A DNA stretch of 64,000 nt, taken from DASUAS01 sp963809795 (GTDB lineage Bacteria > Actinomycetota > Acidimicrobiia > IMCC26256 > DASPTH01). Position numbers and translations under genes: made by a program. Positions 54,004 through 62,123 of the stretch are shown here, piece by piece. Below the pieces are notes generated by a model, which saw only the letters and a list, made by a program, of their open reading frames with translations, did not search any database and had not been told where the DNA came from. How positions within the stretch are numbered: the stretch's first letter is position 1; each line of letters begins with the position of its first letter. The stretch is from NCBI GenBank assembly GCA_963809795.1, contig CAWELN010000014.1, positions 1-64,000 of the forward strand, written 5' to 3'.

Positions 54004-55259
54004 TTCGGGACGTCGCGGAACGGGATGTTCTTGTCGGCGGTCTGCTCCCGGGGCATGCCGAGGACCCGCTCGCTGATGTTGTTGCGGGCCATCTCGGTGG
54101 TGCCGCCGCCGATGCCCGACGTCTGGCGTTCGAGGAAGTTGAAACCCTCCTCCGCCCACGGGTCGTCGGGGAGCGTGGCGGCGGCGCTGGGCCCGGCGAG
54201 CTCCAGCGCGATGGTGTTGCTGCGCTGGTGGACGACCGCGGTCATCAGCCGGGCGATCGCGGCGCTGTTCTCCGGGAACACGCCCGTGCCCATGCCGGCG
54301 GCGATGCGCTCGGACAGCGCCGTCCTCGCCGATCGCAGCATGGTGGCCTCGCCGATCAGCTCGAGGGTGCGCGGCTCGTCGAGGTGACCGGTGGCGTCGG
54401 CCAGCTCGACCAGTGGGTCACGGCCGTCGGTCGCACGTCGGGGCTCCATGGTCCCGGTCACGTAGGGCGAGCCGCCGCCCATGGCGTTCTTCTCGTGGAA
54501 CATCCAGCGGGTGCCGACGGTCCAGCCCTGGTCGACGTCGCCGACGCGGTCGGAGTCGGGCACCCGGAGGTCGGTGATGAACTCCTGGCAGAACTCCTTG
54601 GAGCCGTTGATCATCTCGATCCGGTGCAGCTCGATGCCGGGCTGGTGGATCTTGATGATGAACACGCTGAGCCCACGGTGCTTGGGCACGTCCCAGTTGG
54701 TGCGCAGCAGGCACAGGCCGTAGTCGGAGAACCACGCGCCCGTCGTCCAGATCTTGGAGCCGTTGACGACCCACTCGTCGCCGTCGCGCACCGCGGTGGT
54801 CAACGCGGCGGCGACGTCCGAACCACCACTGGGCTCGGAGAGGAACTGCATCCAGATCTCCTCGCCCTTGAGGATGGCGGGGATGTGCTGCTGCTTCTGC
54901 GCCTCGGTGCCGAACTCGAGCAGGACCGCCGCGCACGGCACGAAGGTCGGGACCTGGAGGATCCGAGGGATGGCGTAGCCCGCGGTCTCCTCGTTGAGCG
55001 CACGCTGGTGCGCGGGCGTGAGCCCGAGGCCGCCGTACTCCTTCGGGAAGCAGACGCCGGCGAAGCCACCGTCATAGAGCATGCGCTGGAGCTCGCGTGC
55101 CCGCGCGATGTCCTCGAGCTCCTTCTCGTCGGTCGCCGCCGCGCGCAGCAGCATCTCGTTCCCCTCGTCGGGCGGGAAGTTCTCCTTCAGCCAGGCGCGG
55201 GCGCGCGCCCGGAAGGACTCGACGCTCTCGATCTGCTTCGTGTCGGTCGTGGTGGTCAT
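53985..55259 (-). CDS. Acyl-CoA dehydrogenase, FadE-type subunit with GGGT motif
   Basis: 424 residues from ATG 55259. FLSEPSGGSDVAAALTTAVR and GSKIWTTGAWFSDYGLCLLR are the FAD and substrate motifs. The C-terminal SGIGGGTTEMARNNISERVL has glycine where a canonical base would be. It lies 22 bp after a second, different acyl-CoA dehydrogenase on the same strand. Tandem unlike pairs of this kind form heterotetramers in sterol and cyclic side-chain degradation, in which one subunit brings the base. It is therefore probably one half of an alpha2beta2 enzyme. Confidence 0.92.
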   Translation of the reverse strand: MTTTTDTKQIESVESFRARARAWLKENFPPDEGNEMLLRAAATDEKELEDIARARELQRMLYDGGFAGVCFPKEYGGLGLTPAHQRALNEETAGYAIPRILQVPTFVPCAAVLLEFGTEAQKQQHIPAILKGEEIWMQFLSEPSGGSDVAAALTTAVRDGDEWVVNGSKIWTTGAWFSDYGLCLLRTNWDVPKHRGLSVFIIKIHQPGIELHRIEMINGSKEFCQEFITDLRVPDSDRVGDVDQGWTVGTRWMFHEKNAMGGGSPYVTGTMEPRRATDGRDPLVELADATGHLDEPRTLELIGEATMLRSARTALSERIAAGMGTGVFPENSAAIARLMTAVVHQRSNTIALELAGPSAAATLPDDPWAEEGFNFLERQTSGIGGGTTEMARNNISERVLGMPREQTADKNIPFRDVPKGPPGN

Positions 55260-55281
55260 GGTGTGAGCCTCGAGGTTCGGG

Positions 55282-56412
55282 TCAGGCGGCGTGGGCGCGC
55301 AGGGCGCCGATACGGCGGCAGTGCTCGGTCGGCGTGCCGTAGGTGAGCCGGTCGACGGTGATCCGCCGGAGGTACAGGTGGAGGTCGTGCTCGTAGGTGA
55401 CGCCGATGCCACCGTGCAGCTGCACGCAGTCCTGGACGAGCTCGGCGAGGTAGTCGCCGGCGTAGGCCTTGGCCGTGCTGACCGCGCGGGCCGACGCGTC
55501 GTTCTGCTCGTCGTGCCGCGCCGCGACGTCGGCGAGCGCGTGACTCGCTTCCAGCCACATCTTCATGTCGGCGAAGCGGTGCTTGATCTCCTGATACGAC
55601 GCCAGCGGCCGGCCGAAGGAGTACCGGCTGAACGCCCAGTCGAGCGTGAGGTCGAACGCGACTTGGGCCGCGCCCACCATCTCCGCGCTCTGCACCACGC
55701 CGGCGATCTGCAACTGGTGCTCGACGTCGGCGGCCGCGCGGCCGGGCTCGCCGACGAGAGCACTCGCGGGGACGCGCACACCGTCGAACTGGATGCGCGC
55801 GTAACGCCGCACGAGGTCGACGCTCCGCAGCGGTGTGACTGTCACCCCCGGCGTCTCGCGAGGCAGGAGGAACTGGGCGGCACCGGCGTCGGTCGTCGCG
55901 GTGACGAGCAGCTGGTCGGCCTGCGCGCCCGCCTCGACCGGTGATTTCACCCCCGTGAGGACGTACTCGGACCCGTCGGCCTCGGCGCGGAGGGCGATGT
56001 CGCCGAGCCCGTCGTGAGGCGGCACCTCGGTGAAGGCCCAGGTGGCGACGACGTCGCCGGCGACGATGGCGGGGAGGAACTCGCCCTGCTGCTCGGCGCT
56101 CCCGGAGCGGGACAGCGTGGCGGCCACGACGCTGCACGGGAGCAAGGGGCCAGGCGCGACGTGCGCGCCGAAGGCGTCGGCCACGAGCGCGAGGTCGGCC
56201 GCCCCGTTCCCGCTGACGCTGCCTCCCCCCAGGTCCTCGGGCACGAGCAACGACGTCCAGCCCAGCTCCGCGCCCTGCCGCCAGTAGTCGCGCTCGAACC
56301 CGTCGGGGTTCGAACGCAACGAGCGCACCTTCGGGATCGGGCACTCGCTGCCCAGGAACTTCCGGGTGGTGTCGCGGAAGAATTCCTGGTCGTCGCTCAG
56401 CGCGATCTCCAT
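55282..56412 (-). CDS. Acyl-CoA dehydrogenase, partner subunit
   Basis: 376 residues from ATG 56412. Features are ALSDDQEFFRDTTRKFLGSE at the N-terminus, TWAFTEVPPHDGLGDIALRA in place of the usual T-E-P-x-x-GSD loop, and the C-terminal LHGGIGVTYEHDLHLYLRR. The motif differs from ordinary acyl-CoA dehydrogenases and matches the diverged partner in two-gene FadE systems. It is first in the minus-strand pair and divergent from the phosphotransferase at 56524. Confidence 0.9.
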   Translation of the reverse strand: MEIALSDDQEFFRDTTRKFLGSECPIPKVRSLRSNPDGFERDYWRQGAELGWTSLLVPEDLGGGSVSGNGAADLALVADAFGAHVAPGPLLPCSVVAATLSRSGSAEQQGEFLPAIVAGDVVATWAFTEVPPHDGLGDIALRAEADGSEYVLTGVKSPVEAGAQADQLLVTATTDAGAAQFLLPRETPGVTVTPLRSVDLVRRYARIQFDGVRVPASALVGEPGRAAADVEHQLQIAGVVQSAEMVGAAQVAFDLTLDWAFSRYSFGRPLASYQEIKHRFADMKMWLEASHALADVAARHDEQNDASARAVSTAKAYAGDYLAELVQDCVQLHGGIGVTYEHDLHLYLRRITVDRLTYGTPTEHCRRIGALRAHAA

Positions 56413-56523
56413 CGCAATCCTCTTGTCGTCGACGTCGAAACCGCCATCCTGGCGAGGATTTGGGCCTCGCGCAATTTCTACCCGGGGGCGTTCGGTCCGG
56501 CTTCCGGGGTAGCGTCCCGGGCC

Positions 56524-57579
56524 GTGGGGGCCCTGGCACGAGACCCGGACGAGACCGCTCGGCAGCTCACCGCATGGCTCACCGGCGTCGCCGGACTGGA
56601 CGACGTGTGCGTGGGCGCGATCGAGATCCCGGCGGCCACCGGCTTCTCGAACGAGACCGTGCTGTTCGACGCGACCTGGGCCGACGGCGCCGAGGCGCAC
56701 CGGCTCGTCGTGCGCATCGCGCCCCAGGCGTACCAGGTGTTCTTCGAGACGAACTTCGAGTCGCAGTTCCGGGTGATGGACGCGCTCGGCGACCACTCCG
56801 ACGTGCCCATCCCGACGATGCTCTGGTTCGAGGCCGACCCGGCGTGGTTCGGCAGCCCGTTCTGGATCATGGAACGGGTCGACGGCCAGGTGCCGTCCGA
56901 CGCGCCGCCGTACGCGACGGCGGGATGGTTGCACGACTCGTCACCCGCGCAGCAGGCGCAGGCCTGGTGGAGCGGCATCGAGGCGATGGCCGCGGTGCAC
57001 CGGGTCGACTGGCGGGCCGCCGGGCTCGACTTCCTCGCCGACCCCTCGCGCGGCGCCACCGGGCTCGAGCAGCAGCTCCAGTACTACGAGGAGTACCTCG
57101 ACTGGGCCGAGGACGAGGGTCCCCACCCCGGCGCCCGCGCCGCGCTGGCGCGGTTGCGTGCCGAGATGCCGGCTCCACCGCCGCAGGGCGACGCGCTCGT
57201 GTGGGGAGACTCACGACTGAGCAACCAGATCTACGTCGACCACCGCGTCGTGGCGGTGCTCGACTGGGAGATGGTCGCGCTCGGTGATCCGCGGATCGAC
57301 CTCGGCTGGTGGTTGTTCTGCGACGAGACGCTGTCGACCGGCTCGGGCTTCCCGCGTCTCCCCGGGTTCCCGACGCGCGACGCGACCGCGGCGCGCTGGG
57401 CCGAGCTCACCGGCCGCGCCGCCGACGACCTGCACTACTTCCTGATCTTCGCCGGCCTCCGGTTCACCGTGATCATGTTGCGGCTGGGGACACTGCTCCC
57501 GGCCATGGGCTTCGCACCGGCGCGCTTCGGCTACGACAACGCGATCAGCCAGGCCCTCGATCGGCTCCTCGCGGAGTGA
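56524..57579 (+). CDS. Phosphotransferase family protein (APH-like)
   Basis: 351 residues from GTG 56524. The N-lobe has AATGFSNETVLFDATW. The catalytic loop is LVWGDSRLSNQIY, with tryptophan instead of histidine before G-D, a variant common in this subgroup. The metal-binding VLDWEMVALGDPRIDLGWW is intact. It is the third member of the family in the window. It is divergent from the acyl-CoA dehydrogenase pair and convergent with the carboxyltransferase, with the stop codons adjacent. Confidence 0.88.
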   Translation: MGALARDPDETARQLTAWLTGVAGLDDVCVGAIEIPAATGFSNETVLFDATWADGAEAHRLVVRIAPQAYQVFFETNFESQFRVMDALGDHSDVPIPTMLWFEADPAWFGSPFWIMERVDGQVPSDAPPYATAGWLHDSSPAQQAQAWWSGIEAMAAVHRVDWRAAGLDFLADPSRGATGLEQQLQYYEEYLDWAEDEGPHPGARAALARLRAEMPAPPPQGDALVWGDSRLSNQIYVDHRVVAVLDWEMVALGDPRIDLGWWLFCDETLSTGSGFPRLPGFPTRDATAARWAELTGRAADDLHYFLIFAGLRFTVIMLRLGTLLPAMGFAPARFGYDNAISQALDRLLAE

Positions 57580-59085
57580 TCAGGGCGTGATGCCGATGCG
57601 AGCCACCGGCTCGGCCGCGACCTGCCGCTGGAACAACGCGCGCTCGAGTGAGTGCAGCAGCATGTTGCGGATCTCGCGGGGATCGATCAGCTCGTCGAAG
57701 CCGAGCGTGCTCGCCGAGCGGTAGGACGCCTCCAGCTCCATGTCGCGGAGCATCTCGGCTTCGTCGACGTCGGACTTGCGCGACTTGCTCATCGCCGCCG
57801 CCCCCATCGCGCCCATCGTCGCGCCGGGGAACGCGAACACGGCCGATTGCCCGTCGAAACCGATCATGCCCATCACCATCGAGCCGAAGCCGTACGCCTT
57901 GCGCAGCGTCACCTCGAACTTGGGTGCGGTCGCGGCCGTCTGCGCGGCGAACATGCGGGCGCCGCTGCGCAGGATGCCGCGCCGCTCCGACGCGGTGCCG
58001 GGAAGCACACCGGGGTTGTCGGCGAGGAAGACCAGCGGGAGGTGGAACGAGTCGGCCACGGTGATGAAGCGCGCGGCCTTGTCGGCGCCGTCGACGTCGA
58101 TCGAGCCCGCCATGACCTTGGGTTGGTTGGCCACGACCGCGACCGGGTGCCCGCCCAGGTGCGCGAGCGCGCACACCACCGTGCGCCCGAAGTCGGGCTG
58201 CACTTCGAACCACGACGACTGGTCGACGACGACATCGATGACGTCGCGCATGTCGTAGACCCGCCGACCGTCGCGCGGGATGATGTCGAGGATCTCGGGC
58301 ACGAGGCGGGGCTCGGTGTCGTCGTGCACGTAGTCGGGTGGGTAGGACCACGCCGACGAGGGGAAGTAGCTGAGGTAGAGGCGGACGAGATCGAGCGTCG
58401 CCGCGTCGTCGGCGCCGACGTTGTGGATCAGCCCGCTGGCGACCGCGATCGTGGGGCCGCCGAGCTCCTCCTTGGTGACGGTCTCGCCCAGCGATTCCTT
58501 CACGACGGGCGGCCCGGCGGTGAAGATGGCGCCGTGCGCGCTCATCACCGCGAAGTCGGAGATCGGCGCCACCAGTGCGCCGTGGCCCGCCGACGAACCG
58601 AGCACCGCGGTGACCAGCGGAACGCGACCCGAGCAGCGTGCCTGCGCCAGCATGTCGGTGGGGGTGCGGCCGTAGACCTTGCCGTCGGCGCGGAACCCCG
58701 CGCCGTCGAGCATCATCACCAGCGGGACGCGGTCGGTCACCGCGAGCTCGGCGGCGCGGTAGCGCTTCGAGTTGCTGGTGTGGCTGATCGTGCCGGCGAG
58801 CACGGTGAAGTCCTCGGCGGCCACGATGACCGGTCGTCCCCCGATGCGGCCGGAACCGAGCACGATGGCGTCGGCCGGCGCGTCGCGTCCGCCGGCGAGC
58901 GTGCCGAGCTCGTGGAACGAGCCGGGGTCGAGCAGGGTGTCGACGCGGGCGCGCGCATCGAGCTTCCCCTGGCCGTGGTGCTTGGCGAGCCGCGCCTCAC
59001 CACCCATCGACCGGCCGGCGCTCCGGCGGTCGTCGAGGTCGGCGAGGGTCCCCTTCCAATCGTCGGAACCCGGGACGTCAGGCAT
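57580..59085 (-). CDS. Acyl-CoA carboxylase carboxyltransferase (beta) subunit family protein
   Basis: 501 residues. ACC/PCC beta-type carboxyltransferase: MGGEARLAKHHGQGKLDARA at the N-terminus and the acyl-CoA oxyanion segment GSSAGHGALVAPISDFAVMS. The carboxybiotin site contains GADKAARFITVADSFHLPLV, and the C-terminal part FGSMVMGMIGFDGQSAVFAF is the paired GG-type helix. It needs a biotin carboxylase subunit that is not next to it; some family members are instead decarboxylases or function alone. The start overlaps the end of the LLM oxidoreductase gene by eight bases. Confidence 0.92.
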   Translation of the reverse strand: MPDVPGSDDWKGTLADLDDRRSAGRSMGGEARLAKHHGQGKLDARARVDTLLDPGSFHELGTLAGGRDAPADAIVLGSGRIGGRPVIVAAEDFTVLAGTISHTSNSKRYRAAELAVTDRVPLVMMLDGAGFRADGKVYGRTPTDMLAQARCSGRVPLVTAVLGSSAGHGALVAPISDFAVMSAHGAIFTAGPPVVKESLGETVTKEELGGPTIAVASGLIHNVGADDAATLDLVRLYLSYFPSSAWSYPPDYVHDDTEPRLVPEILDIIPRDGRRVYDMRDVIDVVVDQSSWFEVQPDFGRTVVCALAHLGGHPVAVVANQPKVMAGSIDVDGADKAARFITVADSFHLPLVFLADNPGVLPGTASERRGILRSGARMFAAQTAATAPKFEVTLRKAYGFGSMVMGMIGFDGQSAVFAFPGATMGAMGAAAMSKSRKSDVDEAEMLRDMELEASYRSASTLGFDELIDPREIRNMLLHSLERALFQRQVAAEPVARIGITP

Positions 59086-60139
59086 CGCGAACCCCCACGA
59101 GGTCGGCGATCAGCTCCAGCTCCGCGGCGTCGTCCGCGGCCACGATCACCCCGGTCGCGCCGGGCGCCACGACGCCGCCGGCCTCCCACTGCTCGCGGAT
59201 GCGCGCCGGGGTGCCCACCAGTGCGCCCTGCAACATCGCCTCGTCGGGCATGGCCGCGATCGCCTCGTCGCGGCGGCCGGCGAGGAACAGCTCCTGGATG
59301 CGCGCCGCCTCCTTCGCGAAGCCGCGTCGGGCCATCGACTCGACGTGGTAGTTGTGCGACGCACTGCCCATCCCGCCCACGTACGTGGCGCGGAACGGGC
59401 GCTGCCGGTCGAGCCAGCCCTGCACGTCGTCGGTGATCACGACGGTGAGCCCGTTGAAGATCTCGAAGTCCTCGCGTCGCCGGTCGTCGGTGCGCCGGGC
59501 GAAGCCGCGCTCGAGCGACGCCGCCACCTCGGGATCGTCGGTGCCCTCGGGCGGGAGGCCCATCGGCAACCATCCCTCGCAGAGCTCCGCGCACAGCTCG
59601 GTGTTGCGGGGACCGACCGACGCCAGCCAGATCGGGATGTCGGACGGCGGGTGGAGGATCGACTTGAGCGGCTTGCCCTGCCCGAGCGCCCCCGGACCGT
59701 CGTAGGGGAGCGAGAGCTCCGGTCCGTCGTAGGCCACCGGCCCCTCGCGCCGGAGCACCTGGCGCAGGATCGTCACGTAGTCGCGCAGTCGCGCGTTGGG
59801 CTTGCCCCACGGCTGGCCGTACCAGCCTTCGACGATCTGGGGACCGGACAGGCCGATCCCGACGATCATCCGCCCGCCGCCGGCCAGCGCATCCACCGTC
59901 ATCGCCTGCATGCCGAGCATCGCCGGTGGCCGACCGGCCAGCTGCACGACCGCGGTCCCGAGCTTGATGCGCGACGTCGTCGCCGCGATCGCCGCGAGCG
60001 GTGTCATCGCGTCGGCCCCGTAGGCCTCGGCCGTCCACACCGAGTGGAAGCCGAGCTGCTCGGCGAGCTGCACCAGGTCGTAGGGCAGCTCCAGCTGCGG
60101 CTTGCGGAAGAACTCGAGGCGGAGTCCCAGCTTCAGCAC
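59078..60139 (-). CDS. LLM-class flavin-dependent oxidoreductase
   Basis: 353 residues from GTG 60139. The F420/FMN luciferase-like barrel opens LKLGLRLEFFRKPQLELPYD, followed by SVWTAEAYGADAMTPLAAIA, TSRIKLGTAVVQLAGRPPAM and the GVIVAADDAAELELIADLV end. In actinobacteria most such proteins use F420. It is coupled with the carboxyltransferase in one operon. A related gene exists only as a stump at 19701. Confidence 0.93.
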   Translation of the reverse strand: MLKLGLRLEFFRKPQLELPYDLVQLAEQLGFHSVWTAEAYGADAMTPLAAIAATTSRIKLGTAVVQLAGRPPAMLGMQAMTVDALAGGGRMIVGIGLSGPQIVEGWYGQPWGKPNARLRDYVTILRQVLRREGPVAYDGPELSLPYDGPGALGQGKPLKSILHPPSDIPIWLASVGPRNTELCAELCEGWLPMGLPPEGTDDPEVAASLERGFARRTDDRRREDFEIFNGLTVVITDDVQGWLDRQRPFRATYVGGMGSASHNYHVESMARRGFAKEAARIQELFLAGRRDEAIAAMPDEAMLQGALVGTPARIREQWEAGGVVAPGATGVIVAADDAAELELIADLVGVRDA

Positions 60140-60242
60140 GTGGGCGACGCTACCCGACTCGCATGGGAAAGGTCAGACCGATCCTCCGCGCGCGGGTGGG
60201 CCACCTTGCCCGGGCGCGGTGGCGCGTGCCAGCGTGCCCGGC

Positions 60243-61448
60243 ATGGACGCCGGCACCTGGTTGCGCGGCCGCACCGCCGTCGCCGGCATCGGGCACACGC
60301 CCTGGGGCAAACGGGGCGAGCACGCGGCGAAGGGACACCTCCGCCTCGTGGTGGAAGCGATCACGCACGCGTGCGAGGACGCCGGGATCTCGCCCAAGGA
60401 GGTCGACGGCTACAGCTCCTACGTCACCAACGTCGACCCCGCGGAGCTGTTCACCGCGTTCGGGGCCGACCAGCTGCGGTTCGCGGCCCAGACCTGGGGC
60501 GGTGGCGGCGGCGCGATGGGCGGTGCGTTCCTCAACGCGGCGTTGGCGGTCGCGAGCGGGCAGGCGAACTACGTCGTCGTGCACAAGGTCATGACCATGG
60601 AGGGCGACAACCGCTACGGCCAGGCGTTCGGGCGGATCGGCATGAAGAACCCGGTGGTGCCGGGACCCATGGCGTTCGCGGTGCCCTACGGCTTGCAGTC
60701 GCCGGGCCAGATGTTCGCGTTGGCCGCCCGGCGACACATGCACAAGTACGGCACCACCGACGACCACTTCGCCGAGGTCACGATCAACGCGCGGCTCATG
60801 GCGGCTACCAACCCGGAGGCCCGCTTCCGCGTCCCGTGCACCGTCGAGGACCACCACGCGAGCCCGATGATCGCCGACCCGCTCCGGCTGTTCGACTTCT
60901 GCATGGAGTCCGACTACGGCTGCGCGGCGATCGTGACGACGGCCGAGCGCGCCGCCGACCTCCGTCGGCCGCCCGCGTACCTCGCCGGCGCGGTCGGGGC
61001 GGCGCCGTACCGCTACGGGCACGCGCTGATGGGCAGCTACAACATGCCCGACGAGGACTTCGCGTCCGCGGGGCAACGTGCCGTCGCCCGCGAGCTGTAC
61101 CGCGTGAGCGGGCGCGACGTGAACGATCTCGACGCGGTGATGGTGTACGACCACTTCACCGCGATGGCGATCATGTCGCTCGAGGACTTCGGCATCTGCC
61201 CGAAGGGAGAAGGTGGTCCGTACGTCGCCGACGGCAACCTGCGCATGGGGAGCCGGTTGCCGGTGAACACCCACGGCGGCAACCTCGCCGAGGTGTACGC
61301 GCACGGGATGACGCACGTGTTCGAGGCGGTGCGCCAGGTGCGCGGCACGGCCAACAACCAGGTGGCCGACGCGGAGAACGTGCTCGTGATCGCGGGCTCC
61401 AGCCCGTCGCCCAGCAGCGGGCTGATCATCAGCAAGGAGCGAACATGA
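60243..61448 (+). CDS. Thiolase-superfamily lipid-transfer-type protein (Ltp2-like)
   Basis: 401 residues from ATG 60243. The fold is thiolase-like: TAVAGIGHTPWGKRGEHA at the start, NYVVVHKVMTMEGDNRYGQ in the middle, and LPVNTHGGNLAEVYAHGMTH with the H-G-G motif. No nucleophilic cysteine occupies the usual place, as in Ltp2-type retro-aldolases that act on side-chain beta-hydroxyacyl-CoA with a DUF35 partner. The DUF35 gene follows through two overlapping micro-ORFs. This gives a typical steroid/isoprenoid side-chain cleavage module, by analogy. Confidence 0.9.
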   Translation: MDAGTWLRGRTAVAGIGHTPWGKRGEHAAKGHLRLVVEAITHACEDAGISPKEVDGYSSYVTNVDPAELFTAFGADQLRFAAQTWGGGGGAMGGAFLNAALAVASGQANYVVVHKVMTMEGDNRYGQAFGRIGMKNPVVPGPMAFAVPYGLQSPGQMFALAARRHMHKYGTTDDHFAEVTINARLMAATNPEARFRVPCTVEDHHASPMIADPLRLFDFCMESDYGCAAIVTTAERAADLRRPPAYLAGAVGAAPYRYGHALMGSYNMPDEDFASAGQRAVARELYRVSGRDVNDLDAVMVYDHFTAMAIMSLEDFGICPKGEGGPYVADGNLRMGSRLPVNTHGGNLAEVYAHGMTHVFEAVRQVRGTANNQVADAENVLVIAGSSPSPSSGLIISKERT

Positions 61449-61537
61449 GCAGAGTGGCCGCGAGCCGGGTAACCCGGCTCGCAACGGAGCGGGGGCCGAG
61501 CGCCCCGGCGCCCAGCGCCGAGAGCGGAAGAGCATGA
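61445..61537 (+). CDS. Micro-ORF 1 (30 codons), overlapping both neighbours
   Basis: ATG 61445 overlaps the stop of the thiolase-like gene (ATGA). The frame reads MSRVAASRVTRLATERGPSA then ends at TGA 61535, itself overlapped by the start of micro-ORF 2. The product is basic and low-complexity, with no family similarity. Within it lies a perfect nine-base-pair hairpin, CGAGCCGGG-TAA-CCCGGCTCG (61461-61481). It may be a translation relay rather than a functional peptide. Confidence 0.4.
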   Translation: MSRVAASRVTRLATERGPSAPAPSAESGRA

Positions 61538-61565
61538 GCAGCGCCGAGAGCGGAAGAGGATGAGC
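61514..61565 (+). repeat. 26-bp tandem duplication containing RBS and start codon
   Basis: 61514-61539 is repeated at 61540-61565 with a single change. Each unit carries GGAAGAG followed by ATGAGC, that is a Shine-Dalgarno-like sequence and a start codon. The duplication gave rise to the second micro-ORF. Confidence 0.85.
61534..61563 (+). CDS. Micro-ORF 2 (9 codons), overlapping micro-ORF 1 and the DUF35 start
   Basis: ATG 61534 overlaps the TGA of micro-ORF 1, reads MSSAESGRG and ends at TGA 61561-61563, overlapping ATG 61560 of the DUF35 gene. It was produced by the tandem duplication. Its role, if any, is to pass ribosomes on to the DUF35 start. Confidence 0.4.
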   Translation: MSSAESGRG

Positions 61566-62000
61566 GACGCGGTCGAGCAGCGCGGGCTGCCGTGGCCGGC
61601 ACTGGAGCCGACCACCGAGGGGTACTGGCGCGCCGCGCGCGACGGCCGGCTCGTCATCCAGCGGTGTGACGACTGCGGCACCCACCGGCACCCACCCACC
61701 GAGGCCTGCTACGCGTGCCAGTCGCTCCGCTGGTCGTGGGACGAGGTCCCGGGCACCGGCCGTGTGTACACCTACACCTGGGTCGACCGCCCGGTGACGC
61801 CGCAGCTCGCGCACCTCGGCGTCTACAACATCACCGTCGTCGAGCTCGACGGCACCCACGGGGAGCCGGTCCGGGTGCTCAGTCGGGTGGAGGGCGTGGC
61901 GCGGGAGGCGCTGCAGGTGGGGCTCCCGGTGGTGGTGGGGTTCGCGCCGCTGGACGACGGCGAGTCGGCGCTGCCGATCTTCCGCCCGGCGGCCGGGTGA
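61560..62000 (+). CDS. OB-fold/zinc-ribbon protein (DUF35)
   Basis: 146 residues. A zinc ribbon is formed by RCDDCGTHRHPPTEACYAC; the OB-fold continues as GTGRVYTYTWVDRPVTPQLA and LPVVVGFAPLDDGESALPIF. DUF35 proteins bind thiolase-like partners and acyl-CoA. Here the partner is the upstream Ltp2-like protein, by order and family knowledge. SD: GGAAGAGG directly before ATG 61560. Confidence 0.93.
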   Translation: MSDAVEQRGLPWPALEPTTEGYWRAARDGRLVIQRCDDCGTHRHPPTEACYACQSLRWSWDEVPGTGRVYTYTWVDRPVTPQLAHLGVYNITVVELDGTHGEPVRVLSRVEGVAREALQVGLPVVVGFAPLDDGESALPIFRPAAG

Positions 62001-62008
62001 GCGGTTGT

Positions 62009-62023
62009 GAAAACGCGGTTTTC
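62009..62023. promoter_or_regulatory. Palindrome in the promoter region of the amidohydrolase
   Basis: GAAAAC-GCG-GTTTTC is a perfect inverted repeat with a three-base spacer. It lies 101 bases before the amidohydrolase ATG in an AT-richer stretch with TTAGGAT as a possible -10 element. Confidence 0.45.
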
Positions 62024-62123
62024 GGTTAGGATGGCGGGGCAGCCAGGGTCGCCGGGCACCCCGCGGGGGCCCGAGCCGAGCCCGCACGAGGCACACGCAG
62101 GACACGAAGGACGGGAGCGCGCG

